Assembly (NCBI GenBank): GCA_028045305.1
Contig: JAOFTV010000001.1
Location: 184,355-248,354 of the forward strand
Source of the DNA: Opitutales bacterium
Lineage (GTDB): Bacteria; Verrucomicrobiota; Verrucomicrobiia; Opitutales; Seribacteraceae
Length of the DNA stretch: 64,000 bases
Direction of reading: 5' to 3'
The position numbers and the translations under genes were made by a program. Positions 9,053 through 18,569 of this stretch are shown here, piece after piece; the first letter of the stretch is position 1, and every line of letters begins with the position of its first letter. The notes below the pieces were generated by a model. It saw only the letters and a list, made by a program, of their open reading frames with translations, did not search any database and was not told where the DNA came from.

Positions 9053-10410
9053 TGCTTTTTATGAAGATTTTACAATCCATTTATCTATTTCTTTTCTTCA
9101 GCTCAGTTTCTTTCGGTGATGAGAGGCCAAATATAATTTTTATTTTTGCGGACGACTGGGGGTGGGGAGATCTTGGCTGTCATGGTCATCCTTATGTGAA
9201 AACTCCGAATATTGACCGCTTGGCAGAGGAGGGTACAGACTTCCACAGATTTTCGGTTGCGAGCGGGGTATGTTCTCCCAGCAGAACCGCGGTGATGACT
9301 GGTCATTTTCCGGCTCGCTACTCGATCGACGGACACTTTGCCTGGGTTCCATCCAATCAAAAGCGCAATATGCCGGACTGGTTAAACCCTCAGGCTCCTT
9401 TGCTTACACGATTTTTACGGGAAGCTGGCTATGCCACTGCTCACTATGGAAAATGGCACTTGGCTAACGATATGATTCCCGATTCGCCTCTTCCCAGTGC
9501 CTATGGGGTTGATGAGTATGGTGCCTTTAATTGTGCCGGTCCGCAAATGTTTGTCCATGACGATGTGAAAATGGCCATTCCTTTCATCGAACGAAGCCAC
9601 GAATTAGGAAAGCCATTTTTTATTAACTTATGGATGCATGAACCCCACACCCCATTTCATGTCGATCCCAAGTTACTCAATAAATTTTCTGATTTGGATG
9701 AGCCAGATGCCATCTATGCGGCCACTCTTTACCATGCTGACTTACGGATTGGTGAGTTGCTCAATGCCTTAGACCGTATTGGGTTGGCTGATAATACCTT
9801 GGTTATTTTCTCTTCTGATAATGGGCCAGCACGTTCGGTTCCTGCAGCTCCCTTGGCACTCACATATGACTCAGCAACAGGTCTTGGATACGGTATTGGT
9901 GCAGCCAAGGGGATAACCGGAGGCCGGAGGAAATACAAAGGTTCTCTTATGGAAGGAGGGATTGGAGTACCTTTTATTGCCCGTTGGCCGGGTAAAATTC
10001 CTGCTGGCAAGGTGGATAAATCAAACTTTCTTTCCGCAGTGGATTTACTTCCAACCTTTTGCGAACTGGGCGGATTAACCCTGCCTGTTGACTACCGACC
10101 AGACGGAGTGAGTCAGGTTTCTGCCCTGATGGGAAAGGAAAAAGGTACACGAGAAAAGCCTTTGTTTTGGAGAATGTCGCATGGGTATGCCATGGTTCAC
10201 AAACAATGGAAATTGGTGAGTGACCGAAAGTTCTCAACCTTTGAATTATTTGATCTGGTTGCCGATCCACTCGAATCTAAAGATTTATCCAAATTGAATA
10301 ATGAAGTTACTCAGAATTTAATTGGGATGATTAAGGATTGGACCAAGTCCCTGCCTGAAAACCCATCCGGCCCAGTTTTTTCTTCCTTGCGTGCTGAACC
10401 AGCAAAGTAA
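9052..10410 (+). CDS. Secreted arylsulfatase (formylglycine type)
   Basis: A 452-residue sulfatase with an N-terminal signal peptide ending near FGDE. PNIIFIFADDWGWGD supplies metal-binding aspartates. The formylglycine motif CSPSR lies at residues 74-78; its cysteine is converted by a maturation enzyme not present in this window. Further family marks are GKWHL and the C-terminal metal site FSSDNGP. It should hydrolyse sulfate esters of polysaccharides in the periplasm; the substrate is unknown. I place the start at the ATG that overlaps the asparaginase stop. An in-frame TTG at 9049 or an ATG at 9061, directly before the hydrophobic segment, are alternatives. Confidence 0.9.
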   Translation: MLFMKILQSIYLFLFFSSVSFGDERPNIIFIFADDWGWGDLGCHGHPYVKTPNIDRLAEEGTDFHRFSVASGVCSPSRTAVMTGHFPARYSIDGHFAWVPSNQKRNMPDWLNPQAPLLTRFLREAGYATAHYGKWHLANDMIPDSPLPSAYGVDEYGAFNCAGPQMFVHDDVKMAIPFIERSHELGKPFFINLWMHEPHTPFHVDPKLLNKFSDLDEPDAIYAATLYHADLRIGELLNALDRIGLADNTLVIFSSDNGPARSVPAAPLALTYDSATGLGYGIGAAKGITGGRRKYKGSLMEGGIGVPFIARWPGKIPAGKVDKSNFLSAVDLLPTFCELGGLTLPVDYRPDGVSQVSALMGKEKGTREKPLFWRMSHGYAMVHKQWKLVSDRKFSTFELFDLVADPLESKDLSKLNNEVTQNLIGMIKDWTKSLPENPSGPVFSSLRAEPAK

Positions 10411-10419
10411 TTCAAGCTT

Positions 10420-11748
10420 TCAGGGGAGTCCCGTTGCGATTCGATAGAGGGCTTTTTCGGTCCGAACAAGAAAGCTACCTCGCAGGGGTACGAAAGAAGC
10501 CATATGGCCATCATCCAACTGGTTTTCAGCAAGAATTTTCATAGAGGTACCTGGCTGGATAACTGTGGTTTTTCCAGAATGATTAGAAATATAGATTTTC
10601 CCACCTGCAAAAGTGGGGGACGAACTGTATTCTCCTTCTAATCTTGAGCGCCATAGTACTTCTCCATCTCTTGCGTTTAAACAGGTTAAAATTCCACCGT
10701 CGTTTATCACATAAAGCAACCCATCAACGATTATTGGGGATGGTTTTTTTGGTGCCCCCTTGGTCATTTTCCATACCAGGCTTGGAGGATGGTTGCCGTG
10801 CATTTGATAAGCATGAATTTCTCCTTTCATAAAGCCTGTGGAAACAATAAATAGATTTTCAAACCTCAAGGGTTTACTCACATTTGAAAAGCCAAGGATC
10901 CCATAGTTGATTTTCCAAAGCTCCTTACCGGTTTCTGGGTGATAACCGTACACCCAGTCGGCACCCGTGGAGATTAAAACAGGACCATTCGAACCTTGTA
11001 CGATTAGGGGAGTGGCGTAGGCCTTTTTTGTTTGAGGATTTTCTCTTAATTTTCCACTTCGCTTACGATGCCAAGCGATTTTGCCAGTTTCTTGAAAGAG
11101 GGCAGCTACGCTCTGTTTATCAGTTCCATCAAGATGAAAAATCATCAATTTATTCCAAAGTACTGGGGTGCTGCCTGGTCCATTTTCATGATGAATCCAA
11201 AGATCAGGGTCTTGGTTTTTCCAAATAATTTGTCCGGTTTTACTATTTAGGCAGGCATTTCCAAAAGCACCAAAGTGTATGAATAACTTTCCATTTTTTA
11301 GAATGGGAGAGGGGGAGGCGTAACTATTTAAGCGATGAATTGCTTGGGGTGCTTTCTTTTCGAAAACTTTGATCTGACGAATGATCTTCCCAGTCTTTAG
11401 ATCAACCTGCAGAGCGATAAATTCTACTTTTGACAGATAATGCAATCCCATAGCCCCCGGAAAGGAACTTTCATTTGCTCTTCTCTCCCGCTCCTCTTGC
11501 GAAGCCACGGTTTCAAGGGCTGTGGTAATCCATGCGGTTGAATCTTGATATACTGGGGAGGAATGTCCTCTTCCGGGTAGAAGGGTTTTCCACGAGAGGT
11601 TTTTATTTTCTGACCATTCGAGGGGGTATTCTCCTGCGGGTGCATGTCCATGTCCGTTCGGCCCTCTCCACTGCTCCCAGCCTTGGTTGGAAAGAAGAAG
11701 GGATTGAGCGAAAAGAAAAAGAAAAACTAACTGGGCGGGTTTATACAT
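10420..11748 (-). CDS. Secreted PQQ-like beta-propeller protein
   Basis: A 442-residue exported protein with a signal peptide (1-22) followed by a WEQWRGPNG start typical of verrucomicrobial and planctomycetal PQQ-like propeller proteins. Repeated blades are recognisable by GxxxWK or GKIIWK-type ends (GQIIWKNQD, GKELWKINYG, GEVLWRSRL) spaced about 40-60 residues apart. Such proteins resemble BamB or quinoprotein dehydrogenases, but I see no complete set of PQQ-binding residues, so enzymatic activity is not claimed. The gene is convergent with the sulfatase (9 bp gap) and downstream of the PSD1-DUF1501 pair on the same strand. Confidence 0.8.
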   Translation of the reverse strand: MYKPAQLVFLFLFAQSLLLSNQGWEQWRGPNGHGHAPAGEYPLEWSENKNLSWKTLLPGRGHSSPVYQDSTAWITTALETVASQEERERRANESSFPGAMGLHYLSKVEFIALQVDLKTGKIIRQIKVFEKKAPQAIHRLNSYASPSPILKNGKLFIHFGAFGNACLNSKTGQIIWKNQDPDLWIHHENGPGSTPVLWNKLMIFHLDGTDKQSVAALFQETGKIAWHRKRSGKLRENPQTKKAYATPLIVQGSNGPVLISTGADWVYGYHPETGKELWKINYGILGFSNVSKPLRFENLFIVSTGFMKGEIHAYQMHGNHPPSLVWKMTKGAPKKPSPIIVDGLLYVINDGGILTCLNARDGEVLWRSRLEGEYSSSPTFAGGKIYISNHSGKTTVIQPGTSMKILAENQLDDGHMASFVPLRGSFLVRTEKALYRIATGLP

Positions 11749-11825
11749 TCAGTCGATAAAGATATTATCCTAACTACCACTAGCACCTAGGGAAGAACGA
11801 AAACCCAGAGACCACCTAAAATAAA

Positions 11826-13250
11826 TTAGGAAAGAATGGGTTTGACTGCATGCCCATGTACATCGGTTAAGCGAAAATGCCTTCCTTGATACTTGAAAGT
11901 AAGCCGCTCGTGATCGATGCCAAGTAAGTGGAGTATTGTAGCGTGAAAATCATGCACATGGATCCCACCATCTTCCACATTGTAAGAATAGTCGTCTGAT
12001 TGACCATAAGTGATTCCTGGCTTTACCCCTCCACCGGCAAACCAAGTTGAATGGTTCCGTGGGTGATGATCCCGGCCAAAATTGGTTTTATTGAATTTCC
12101 CCTGGCAATAATTAGTTCGTCCAAATTCACCACCCCAAATTACCAGGGTATCATCAAGCATTCCGCGTTGTTTGAGATCAGCTACCAGGGCATAAGATGC
12201 ACGATCTGTTTCCTTGCATTGCTTTTTTATTCCACCAGGTAGGCCACCATGATGATCCCATCCCTGGTGATAGAGTTGAATAAAACGAACATCCTTTTCA
12301 GCCAACCTTCTAGCAAGTAAACAATTTGCCGCAAATGTACCAGGGGTACGGGCATCTTCTCCATAAAGTTTAAAAGTTGATTCAGGTTCGTTTCCAAGAT
12401 CGGTTACATCTGGTATCGAACTTTGCATACGAAAGCCCATTTCGTACTGGGCAATACGGGTTTCCAAAGCAGAATCTCTGGTCCGTTCAAGTTGAATTTC
12501 ATGAAGTTCTTTAAGATGATTAAGTGCATTTCTTCGACTTTCTCGGGAAACTCCTTCAGGACTATTGAGGTAGAGGATAGCATCTTTGGCTGAACGAAAT
12601 CGTGTACCCGCATGTTTGCCAGGTAGAAATCCGCTTCCCCACAGCCTCGAAACTAATGGTTGGCCACTTTTTCCTTTGGTTACCAGGGTGACGAAATTTG
12701 GAAGGTTTTCATTCATCGAACCTAGTCCATATGATAGCCAAGAGCCCATACTTGGACGCCCTGGCAACTGGGAACCCGTCTGCATGAAAGTCACGCCTGG
12801 TCCGTGGTTAATGGCTTCTGTACACATTGAATTTACAATGCACATATCATCAGCAATTTTTGCCGTGTTGGGTAAAAGCTCGCTAATCCATTGTCCGCTT
12901 TTTCCATGCTGTGCAAATTGAAAGGGGGATCCAACCAGGGGTAAACTAGCCTGGTTACCTGACATTCCGGTCAGTCTTTGCCCTTGGCGCACAGATTCGG
13001 GTAATTCCTTACCAGTTTCTTGGATTAACCTTGGTTTATAGTCAAACAAGTCGATTTGGGAAGGACCACCAGATTGAAATAGATAAATGACTCGTTTTGC
13101 TTTGGCGGGATGATGGAATTTTGAGCCGGTTTCAGCATGGAGCATATTGGCCAGGGCCAGGCCGCCAAGTCCGCCCCCAAATCGATGGAGGAAGTTTCTG
13201 CGGGTCAAGCCAACAGAAGAATCAAAGCCGGTGCATTCAGGTCGTTTCAT
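11826..13250 (-). CDS. DUF1501 Tat-exported sulfatase-fold protein
   Basis: A 474-residue DUF1501 protein. It has a Tat-type leader with TRRNFLHRFGGGLGGLALA at ~16-34. Family hallmarks are [20 protein letters not shown] near 53-72, VNSMCTEAINHGPG near 137, [12 protein letters not shown] near 364, and DDYSYNVEDGGIHVHDFHATILHLLGIDH near the end. DUF1501 has an alkaline-phosphatase/sulfatase-like fold and in PVC bacteria is typically encoded next to a PSCyt1/DUF1549/DUF1553 protein, as here (8 bp gap to the upstream gene). The biochemical role is unknown. A paralogue with the same partner and the same spacing lies at 30687-32162. Confidence 0.9.
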   Translation of the reverse strand: MKRPECTGFDSSVGLTRRNFLHRFGGGLGGLALANMLHAETGSKFHHPAKAKRVIYLFQSGGPSQIDLFDYKPRLIQETGKELPESVRQGQRLTGMSGNQASLPLVGSPFQFAQHGKSGQWISELLPNTAKIADDMCIVNSMCTEAINHGPGVTFMQTGSQLPGRPSMGSWLSYGLGSMNENLPNFVTLVTKGKSGQPLVSRLWGSGFLPGKHAGTRFRSAKDAILYLNSPEGVSRESRRNALNHLKELHEIQLERTRDSALETRIAQYEMGFRMQSSIPDVTDLGNEPESTFKLYGEDARTPGTFAANCLLARRLAEKDVRFIQLYHQGWDHHGGLPGGIKKQCKETDRASYALVADLKQRGMLDDTLVIWGGEFGRTNYCQGKFNKTNFGRDHHPRNHSTWFAGGGVKPGITYGQSDDYSYNVEDGGIHVHDFHATILHLLGIDHERLTFKYQGRHFRLTDVHGHAVKPILS

Positions 13251-13258
13251 GGTTTATT

Positions 13259-16200
13259 TTATCTTTTGGAAATTGTGCCATCAAAATTCATGAGGGTGGA
13301 AACGAGACTCGTCACTGCGGCTAAATATTTTTTGTCTTTTGATCTCGCTTTGTAATATCCAACCTTGAGAAATTTTTCGATTTCCTTTTCATCAGTGAAA
13401 TATTTTTTTTGTTCATCCAATAAGTTCTGCAAGATGCTGACTTCCTTATTATTTGGCAGACGACTGGTGAGTTTTTGAAAAGCTTCCTTGATTAAATCAT
13501 TAGGCTTGGCAGTTCCATGGGTTTGGATAAGGGCATCTGCAGTCGCACGGGCTGCTTCGATAAATTGGGTACCGTTGAGCATGATGAGAGCCTGTGCTGC
13601 TGAGTCTGTGCGCTCTCTGCGTACGGTACAAACATCACGTTTGGAGGCATCTAGTGCCATCATTACGGGAGTGGGACCGGTCCGTTTCCAAAAGGTGTAA
13701 AAACTTCTGCGGTACACATTGGGAGCACTGTCCGGATTGATTGGCTTGAAGGAAACTTTTAAATCGTAGGGTTTAGCACCAGGTCCTCCAATTTTCTTGT
13801 GTAATAATCCGCTGTGTGCGAGCAGGCTGTCCCGGATCATTTCTGCGGGTAAACGATATGCGGGAGCCCGACTGAGTAGCAAGTTTTCCGGGTCAATTTG
13901 TTGAGCGATTGGGAGGATCTTACTTTTTTGGCGGTAGGTATGTGAAAGAACCATTTTTTTGAGAAGTTTGTGAAGATCCCAGCCAGAATCAACAAAGTCC
14001 CGAGCGAGCCAGTCAAGTAATTCGGGGTGGCTGGGTGGTTTGCCTTGCATTCCAAAATCCTCGGATGTGGAAACCAAACCTTTGCCGAAGATCATTTGCC
14101 AGTATCTATTCACGGTTACCCGGGCGAGCAATGGATGATCCGGGGCGGTTAACCATTTGGCCAAACCGAGACGGTTTACCGGTTGATCTTTGGGGAAGAG
14201 AGGAAGAATTTCCGGGGATGCACGATGGACGACTTTCCCCCGGTTTGCGTAGTGTCCGCGCTCAAGAATGTGAGTCTCCCGTAAACCGGGCATTTCTTTC
14301 ATTACCATGATCTCACTAATTTTTTGCCTTTGATCTCCAAAACTCTTCCTTTCTTTAAACAGTGCATTTTGAGCAGTGATTGATTTTGGGTATGCAGAGT
14401 CTAGGAAAATAGAAACTTTATCAGCTTTGGTTAGTTCCTTGGTTTTTCCGGCAAGCAGCTGGATTTCGGAGGGCGTAATGACTCTCTCGTAGAGATAAAA
14501 CTCATCGAGCATACCATTTTTGAATCCACGATCCCGCATCCTCTCTGCAAATCCAAGAAAAGGAGATCCGCCACCAGTAATTTCTCGAGTTAGTTGATCC
14601 TTAATGGTTTCTACTTTTGCGAGGGCTCCATTTTCATAGAGTTTTAGGCCGTTTGCCTTGCTGGAGCCATTGTATGTAAGGGCGACATGTGTCCATTGGT
14701 TAATCGGTAATTGTAATTTTGATTGAATACGAATCGCATTTCCTGGCCAGAAATGAATCAGGGCAGGGGAGAGTTTCCCGTCCTCAATTAAAATTTCATA
14801 CCCCCTGCTAGCCGCATCGGTCCAGGCTTTTGACCGCCGAAGTACGACTCCACGATCTAAGTATTGGGTAGGTTGTATCCAAAAAGCCATACTGAAGGAC
14901 TGGTGGCGATTGAAGTCTCCAAATCCCGAAGGAAAGTTGAGGGCATCATCTCCAGTGAAATGGATTCCTTTTCCCCTTTTTCCCGTAACTTCCTTATTGT
15001 TTCCATTGGTGTTAGCTGCCTTGCTTGGAGTGGCAGAATTGGGATAGGAGTTTCCCTTGCGTTCATCAAAAGAGAGGTAGGCCACGGGGGCACCGTAGCG
15101 TATTTCGGTTTTCTTTTTAATTTTCCACTTTGTAATTAAATGATTTTCAATCTTTTGAATATGCTCATCAGTCAGCGGTTCGGAGAAGATGAGCAATTCC
15201 CCGATCTCTCCATCCCAGTTGTACTTCCCTCCATGATTTCGATCCTTACCTAAGCGACTGGCGGTTACATTACCAGTGGTCCTAAGTGAAACTATACCCA
15301 GAGAATTTGGATAGTTGGAGTGGCTCGAGCCAGCTAATCCATTCAGGCGCAAACTTCCGCTACGAATATGTTCATGAGTGTGTTGAGGATGCCAAAACTT
15401 ACTTCCATCTGAATAAAAATGGTGAGTGGTTGCGTGGGCGAGTGGAGAACCAGAATTCCCCACCTTTTTACTCATTACCCAAAAGACGGTGCGTATATTA
15501 TTTATTTCCTTAAATTCGTGGTAATCATTCTTTTTGGAGTCGTATGACATCACCATCAGTCCACTGGCTGGGTGAGGCCTTGTTTTTGGAGAAGCATATT
15601 TTTTTGCATGGTTTTTATTACCGCTTTGATCCAGCCAAATAGATGATGATGCATTTTGTTCATTCGCATCCAACCAAAGCATGGGTTTGTATGTTAACAG
15701 ATCGAAGTTGCTGTCGGACGAATTTGTATCCTGCAAATTTTTGGAAAAATAAGGAGCACTGCCAATAGATTTAAGTGACACCTCCTTAGTCCAATTATCA
15801 TATGACTGCTTAGCTTCTAAGGATTGAACAATTTCTTCCAATTGATTTTTGGCGGCCTTGATTTTTTTATCACTTGGCAAGTTTCCAAGTTCCAGGGTTG
15901 GTGTTGGAACCGAACCTGTCATAAAAGAATAAAGTCCCGCCTCATCAATATTGTTAAAGAATGCGGAGAGTGAGAAATAATCCTTTTGTGTGATCGGATC
16001 GTATTTGTGGTCGTGGCAACGGGTGCATTCAAAACTCAGGCCTAGGAACGCCGTGCCAAAAGTATGTACCCGGTCAGCCACATACTCGATGCGGAATTCT
16101 TCGGGTACACTTCCACCCTCCACCTTTTGAGGATGTAAACGGTTGAAACAGGTCGCAAGGATCTGATCGCGGGTAGCATTGGGTATTAAGTCTCCAGCCA

Positions 16201-17005
16201 ATTGCTCCGTAACAAATTGGTCATAGGACTGATTCTTGACGAATGATTGAATAACCCAGTCTCTCCACTGCCAGACATTACGATTTCGGTCGACTTGGTA
16301 TCCATAGGTGTCTGAGTACCGTGCCACATCCAGCCATTCCGAGGTCATCCGTTCGGCATATTCATCCGTGTTAAGCAAGCGCTCAACCACTTTTTCGTAA
16401 GCATTTGTGGAGGTATCTGTTGAAAACTCATTCAATTGCTTGAGTGTTGGAGGCAGGCCAGTCAGATCAAATGTGACCCTCCTTAGCCAAGTGTTCCGAT
16501 CCGTCTCTTCGCTTATTGAAAGTTTGGAGGACTCCAACTTTTCTGCAATAAAAGCATCAATTTCGTTTCCTGGGTATGGGTGTTTTGTCTTGGGAAGAGG
16601 AATGGATTGAGCCAATGGTAAAAAAGACCAATGTTTTTCATATTTGCCCCCCTCTTTAATCCACTGATCAAGTAAATCCTTTTCTTCTTCAGATAAAGAA
16701 ATTTTGGACTCAGGGGTGGGCATCATGTCGAGCGGGTCATCACTACGAATTCTCCAGTGTATTTCAGAGTCCTCCAGGTTTCCGGGAGTCAGTCCAACAA
16801 ATCCGTCGTGTTCCTTGTTCGCCTCCTCAAATGAATCTAAGCGAAAATCGGACTTTTGATTTTTTGCATCGGGGCCATGACATTTAAAACATTTGTCCGA
16901 AAGAATTGGGCGAATTTGTGTGTTAAAGTCTACCTTGGCATGAAGAACAAAAGCACCGGTTGTGAGAATTACTTTTAAAGTAAGTAATGTAATAAATGAT
17001 TTCAA
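13259..17005 (-). CDS. PSCyt1-DUF1549-LamG-DUF1553 secreted cytochrome-like protein
   Basis: A 1248-residue exported protein with a signal peptide (1-23). A planctomycete-type cytochrome c domain has heme motif CFKCH at 39-43 and a DMMPTP loop likely to supply the methionine ligand. DUF1549 (PSCyt2) follows with WLRRVTFDLTGLPP and ARYSDTYGYQVDRNRNVWQWRDWV, plus a second [11 protein letters not shown] motif. DUF1553 (PSD1) forms the C-terminal third (NRLGLAKWLTAPDHPLLARVTVNRYW). Between the last two is about 400 extra residues including a LamG/concanavalin-like domain (~650-850). The paralogue at 27517 lacks this clear LamG block. It probably handles electrons or carbohydrate at the cell surface. 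DUF1501 follows after 8 bp. Confidence 0.88.
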   Translation of the reverse strand: MKSFITLLTLKVILTTGAFVLHAKVDFNTQIRPILSDKCFKCHGPDAKNQKSDFRLDSFEEANKEHDGFVGLTPGNLEDSEIHWRIRSDDPLDMMPTPESKISLSEEEKDLLDQWIKEGGKYEKHWSFLPLAQSIPLPKTKHPYPGNEIDAFIAEKLESSKLSISEETDRNTWLRRVTFDLTGLPPTLKQLNEFSTDTSTNAYEKVVERLLNTDEYAERMTSEWLDVARYSDTYGYQVDRNRNVWQWRDWVIQSFVKNQSYDQFVTEQLAGDLIPNATRDQILATCFNRLHPQKVEGGSVPEEFRIEYVADRVHTFGTAFLGLSFECTRCHDHKYDPITQKDYFSLSAFFNNIDEAGLYSFMTGSVPTPTLELGNLPSDKKIKAAKNQLEEIVQSLEAKQSYDNWTKEVSLKSIGSAPYFSKNLQDTNSSDSNFDLLTYKPMLWLDANEQNASSSIWLDQSGNKNHAKKYASPKTRPHPASGLMVMSYDSKKNDYHEFKEINNIRTVFWVMSKKVGNSGSPLAHATTHHFYSDGSKFWHPQHTHEHIRSGSLRLNGLAGSSHSNYPNSLGIVSLRTTGNVTASRLGKDRNHGGKYNWDGEIGELLIFSEPLTDEHIQKIENHLITKWKIKKKTEIRYGAPVAYLSFDERKGNSYPNSATPSKAANTNGNNKEVTGKRGKGIHFTGDDALNFPSGFGDFNRHQSFSMAFWIQPTQYLDRGVVLRRSKAWTDAASRGYEILIEDGKLSPALIHFWPGNAIRIQSKLQLPINQWTHVALTYNGSSKANGLKLYENGALAKVETIKDQLTREITGGGSPFLGFAERMRDRGFKNGMLDEFYLYERVITPSEIQLLAGKTKELTKADKVSIFLDSAYPKSITAQNALFKERKSFGDQRQKISEIMVMKEMPGLRETHILERGHYANRGKVVHRASPEILPLFPKDQPVNRLGLAKWLTAPDHPLLARVTVNRYWQMIFGKGLVSTSEDFGMQGKPPSHPELLDWLARDFVDSGWDLHKLLKKMVLSHTYRQKSKILPIAQQIDPENLLLSRAPAYRLPAEMIRDSLLAHSGLLHKKIGGPGAKPYDLKVSFKPINPDSAPNVYRRSFYTFWKRTGPTPVMMALDASKRDVCTVRRERTDSAAQALIMLNGTQFIEAARATADALIQTHGTAKPNDLIKEAFQKLTSRLPNNKEVSILQNLLDEQKKYFTDEKEIEKFLKVGYYKARSKDKKYLAAVTSLVSTLMNFDGTISKR

Positions 17006-17230
17006 AATACGGGAGAGGCTTTAAAGAATTAAGGAATTTTTTTATGTAGAATACATTTGCGAAAACATTTCATTCCTATAGGCGAAGTCTTAGTAAGTAA
17101 AGTAAGGTAAGCCAAAAGAAGCTATTTTAAAATTGGATGCTTTCTAGTCTACACCTCTTAGGTCTTTACTTTTAAACGTGACAATTTCTTTTTGAATTGG
17201 GAGAACAGAACCTTGAACAGTCCAAAAAAA

Positions 17231-18556
17231 ATGGAAAATAAAATTCGTCTGGCTGGCTCTCTTTTTTCAGGAGGAGGATTGGGAGATGTGGGAATCGAAT
17301 GGGGAAGCAAAATTCCGGTAATTGCTGCTTGTGAATTGCTTCCTTCAAGAGCTTCTTTAATTCGTAAGAATTTCCCGGGTGCACAGGTCTTCGAAGGCGA
17401 TATTTGGCAGGTTAAGGAAGCATATATTCAATATTTTCGAAAAGTACTTAAAGGACAATCTCCTTGGTTACTCACTCTATCTCCTCCCTGTCAGGGTATG
17501 TCATCAAACGGGGCTGGGCGTATATCTTCGGCCATTCGGGCGGGAAATAGACCGTTGGAGGACGAGCGCAATCGTTTGATTCTTCCTGGGATTGAGGTTC
17601 TGGAGGCACTCCAGCCCGAATGGTTTCTTTTGGAAAATGTCAGGAGAATGGAAAACACTGTAATTCGAAACGAAAGAAATCAGCCAGAAAATATTCTTAC
17701 ATGCCTGGCAAGACGGATGCATCCACTTGGTTATACCTTACGTTCCTGCATTCTTGATTTTAGAGATTACGGAGTGCCTCACCATCGTGAAAGATTGATC
17801 ACCATTGGTTGCCGCATTCCTCAAGTTGTTGCTCATTTTCCCAAGGTTACGGATGTGCTTTGTTCAGGTATCAGCCCATTACACCCTCGCCCTACTCATG
17901 GCGAGGGAACGAAGCAAGTATGGGTAACCCTTCGTCGTGCGATCGGCAAACTTCCTTCCCTTGATTCGAAAACAAATTGTAAGGATGTGCATGATCCCTA
18001 TCACTGTGTGCCTAAATGGAATGATAATCAGTACTTTTGGATGAAGAATACTCCAGAGGGACAGACTGCATTTGATAATACTTGCTGTGCGGATTGTGGC
18101 ACAATGAAAACCAACCAGGAAGAGGTGATTTGCCGTGCATGTAGGAGGCCATTACCGGTTCCACAAATGAAAAAATCAGGAAAAGTAAGACTGATAAAAG
18201 GCTTTCGTTCGTCTTACCGCAGAATGTGGTGGGATCGACCAGCTGGTACATTGACCATGAACAGTGGGGTTATATCAAGCGATCTCAAGGGACACCCAGA
18301 GCAAAACCGGGTACTTTCCTTAAGAGAGATCTTGCGCTTGTCTACTTTGGATCATGATCAATGGAAAAGGAACTATGATTTTACTGGAATCCCACTGGGC
18401 AAGTGGGATGATTCACAATCTTTTTCTGCCAGGCTTGTCAGGGAGGTAATTGGTGAGTCGATTCCTCCCTTAGCAATGAAATGTATGGTAGATCATTTGC
18501 TCCAATTAGAAAAGAGTATCGAGTATAAAGCAAAAAAAACGGCCCGTCCTCGGTAA
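17231..18556 (+). CDS. Solitary DNA (cytosine-5)-methyltransferase with zinc-ribbon insertion
   Basis: About 441 residues with ordered C5-methyltransferase motifs: I, LFSGGGLGD (~11-19); IV, SPPCQGMSS with catalytic C87; VI, ENV (135-137); VIII, YGVPHHRERLI (~180-190). A conserved GTLTMNSG-like segment near 339 and a terminal SARLVREVIGESIPP motif X complete it. The region that should recognise the target holds a CxxC...CxxC zinc-ribbon-like cluster (C286, C289, C301, C304). I start at the ATG at 17231; an in-frame TTG at 17192 would add 13 residues. No endonuclease, Vsr or phage-defence partner adjoins it, so it looks like an orphan methyltransferase. Its stop codon lies inside a terminator for the other strand. 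Confidence 0.85.
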   Translation: MENKIRLAGSLFSGGGLGDVGIEWGSKIPVIAACELLPSRASLIRKNFPGAQVFEGDIWQVKEAYIQYFRKVLKGQSPWLLTLSPPCQGMSSNGAGRISSAIRAGNRPLEDERNRLILPGIEVLEALQPEWFLLENVRRMENTVIRNERNQPENILTCLARRMHPLGYTLRSCILDFRDYGVPHHRERLITIGCRIPQVVAHFPKVTDVLCSGISPLHPRPTHGEGTKQVWVTLRRAIGKLPSLDSKTNCKDVHDPYHCVPKWNDNQYFWMKNTPEGQTAFDNTCCADCGTMKTNQEEVICRACRRPLPVPQMKKSGKVRLIKGFRSSYRRMWWDRPAGTLTMNSGVISSDLKGHPEQNRVLSLREILRLSTLDHDQWKRNYDFTGIPLGKWDDSQSFSARLVREVIGESIPPLAMKCMVDHLLQLEKSIEYKAKKTARPR

Positions 18557-18569
18557 CCGAGAACGGGCC
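18532..18569 (-). terminator. Strong intrinsic terminator of the minus strand, embedded in the methyltransferase 3' end
   Basis: Arms 18541-18553 and 18557-18569 form a 13-bp GC-rich stem with a 3-base loop at 18554-18556. Read on the minus strand the stem is followed by one G and eight U (complement of A 18532-18539), a textbook rho-independent terminator. The one non-Watson-Crick position would be C/A in plus-strand RNA but a tolerated G-U in minus-strand RNA, which supports minus-strand use. The loop is exactly the TAA stop of the methyltransferase gene. There is no T-run on the plus side. Confidence 0.85.

Noticed and set aside
17231-18556. Methyltransferase as part of DISARM, BREX or a restriction-modification system
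   Set aside because: Flanking genes are a PSD1 cytochrome-like protein and a Gfo/Idh oxidoreductase; no helicase, nuclease or other defence gene is adjacent.
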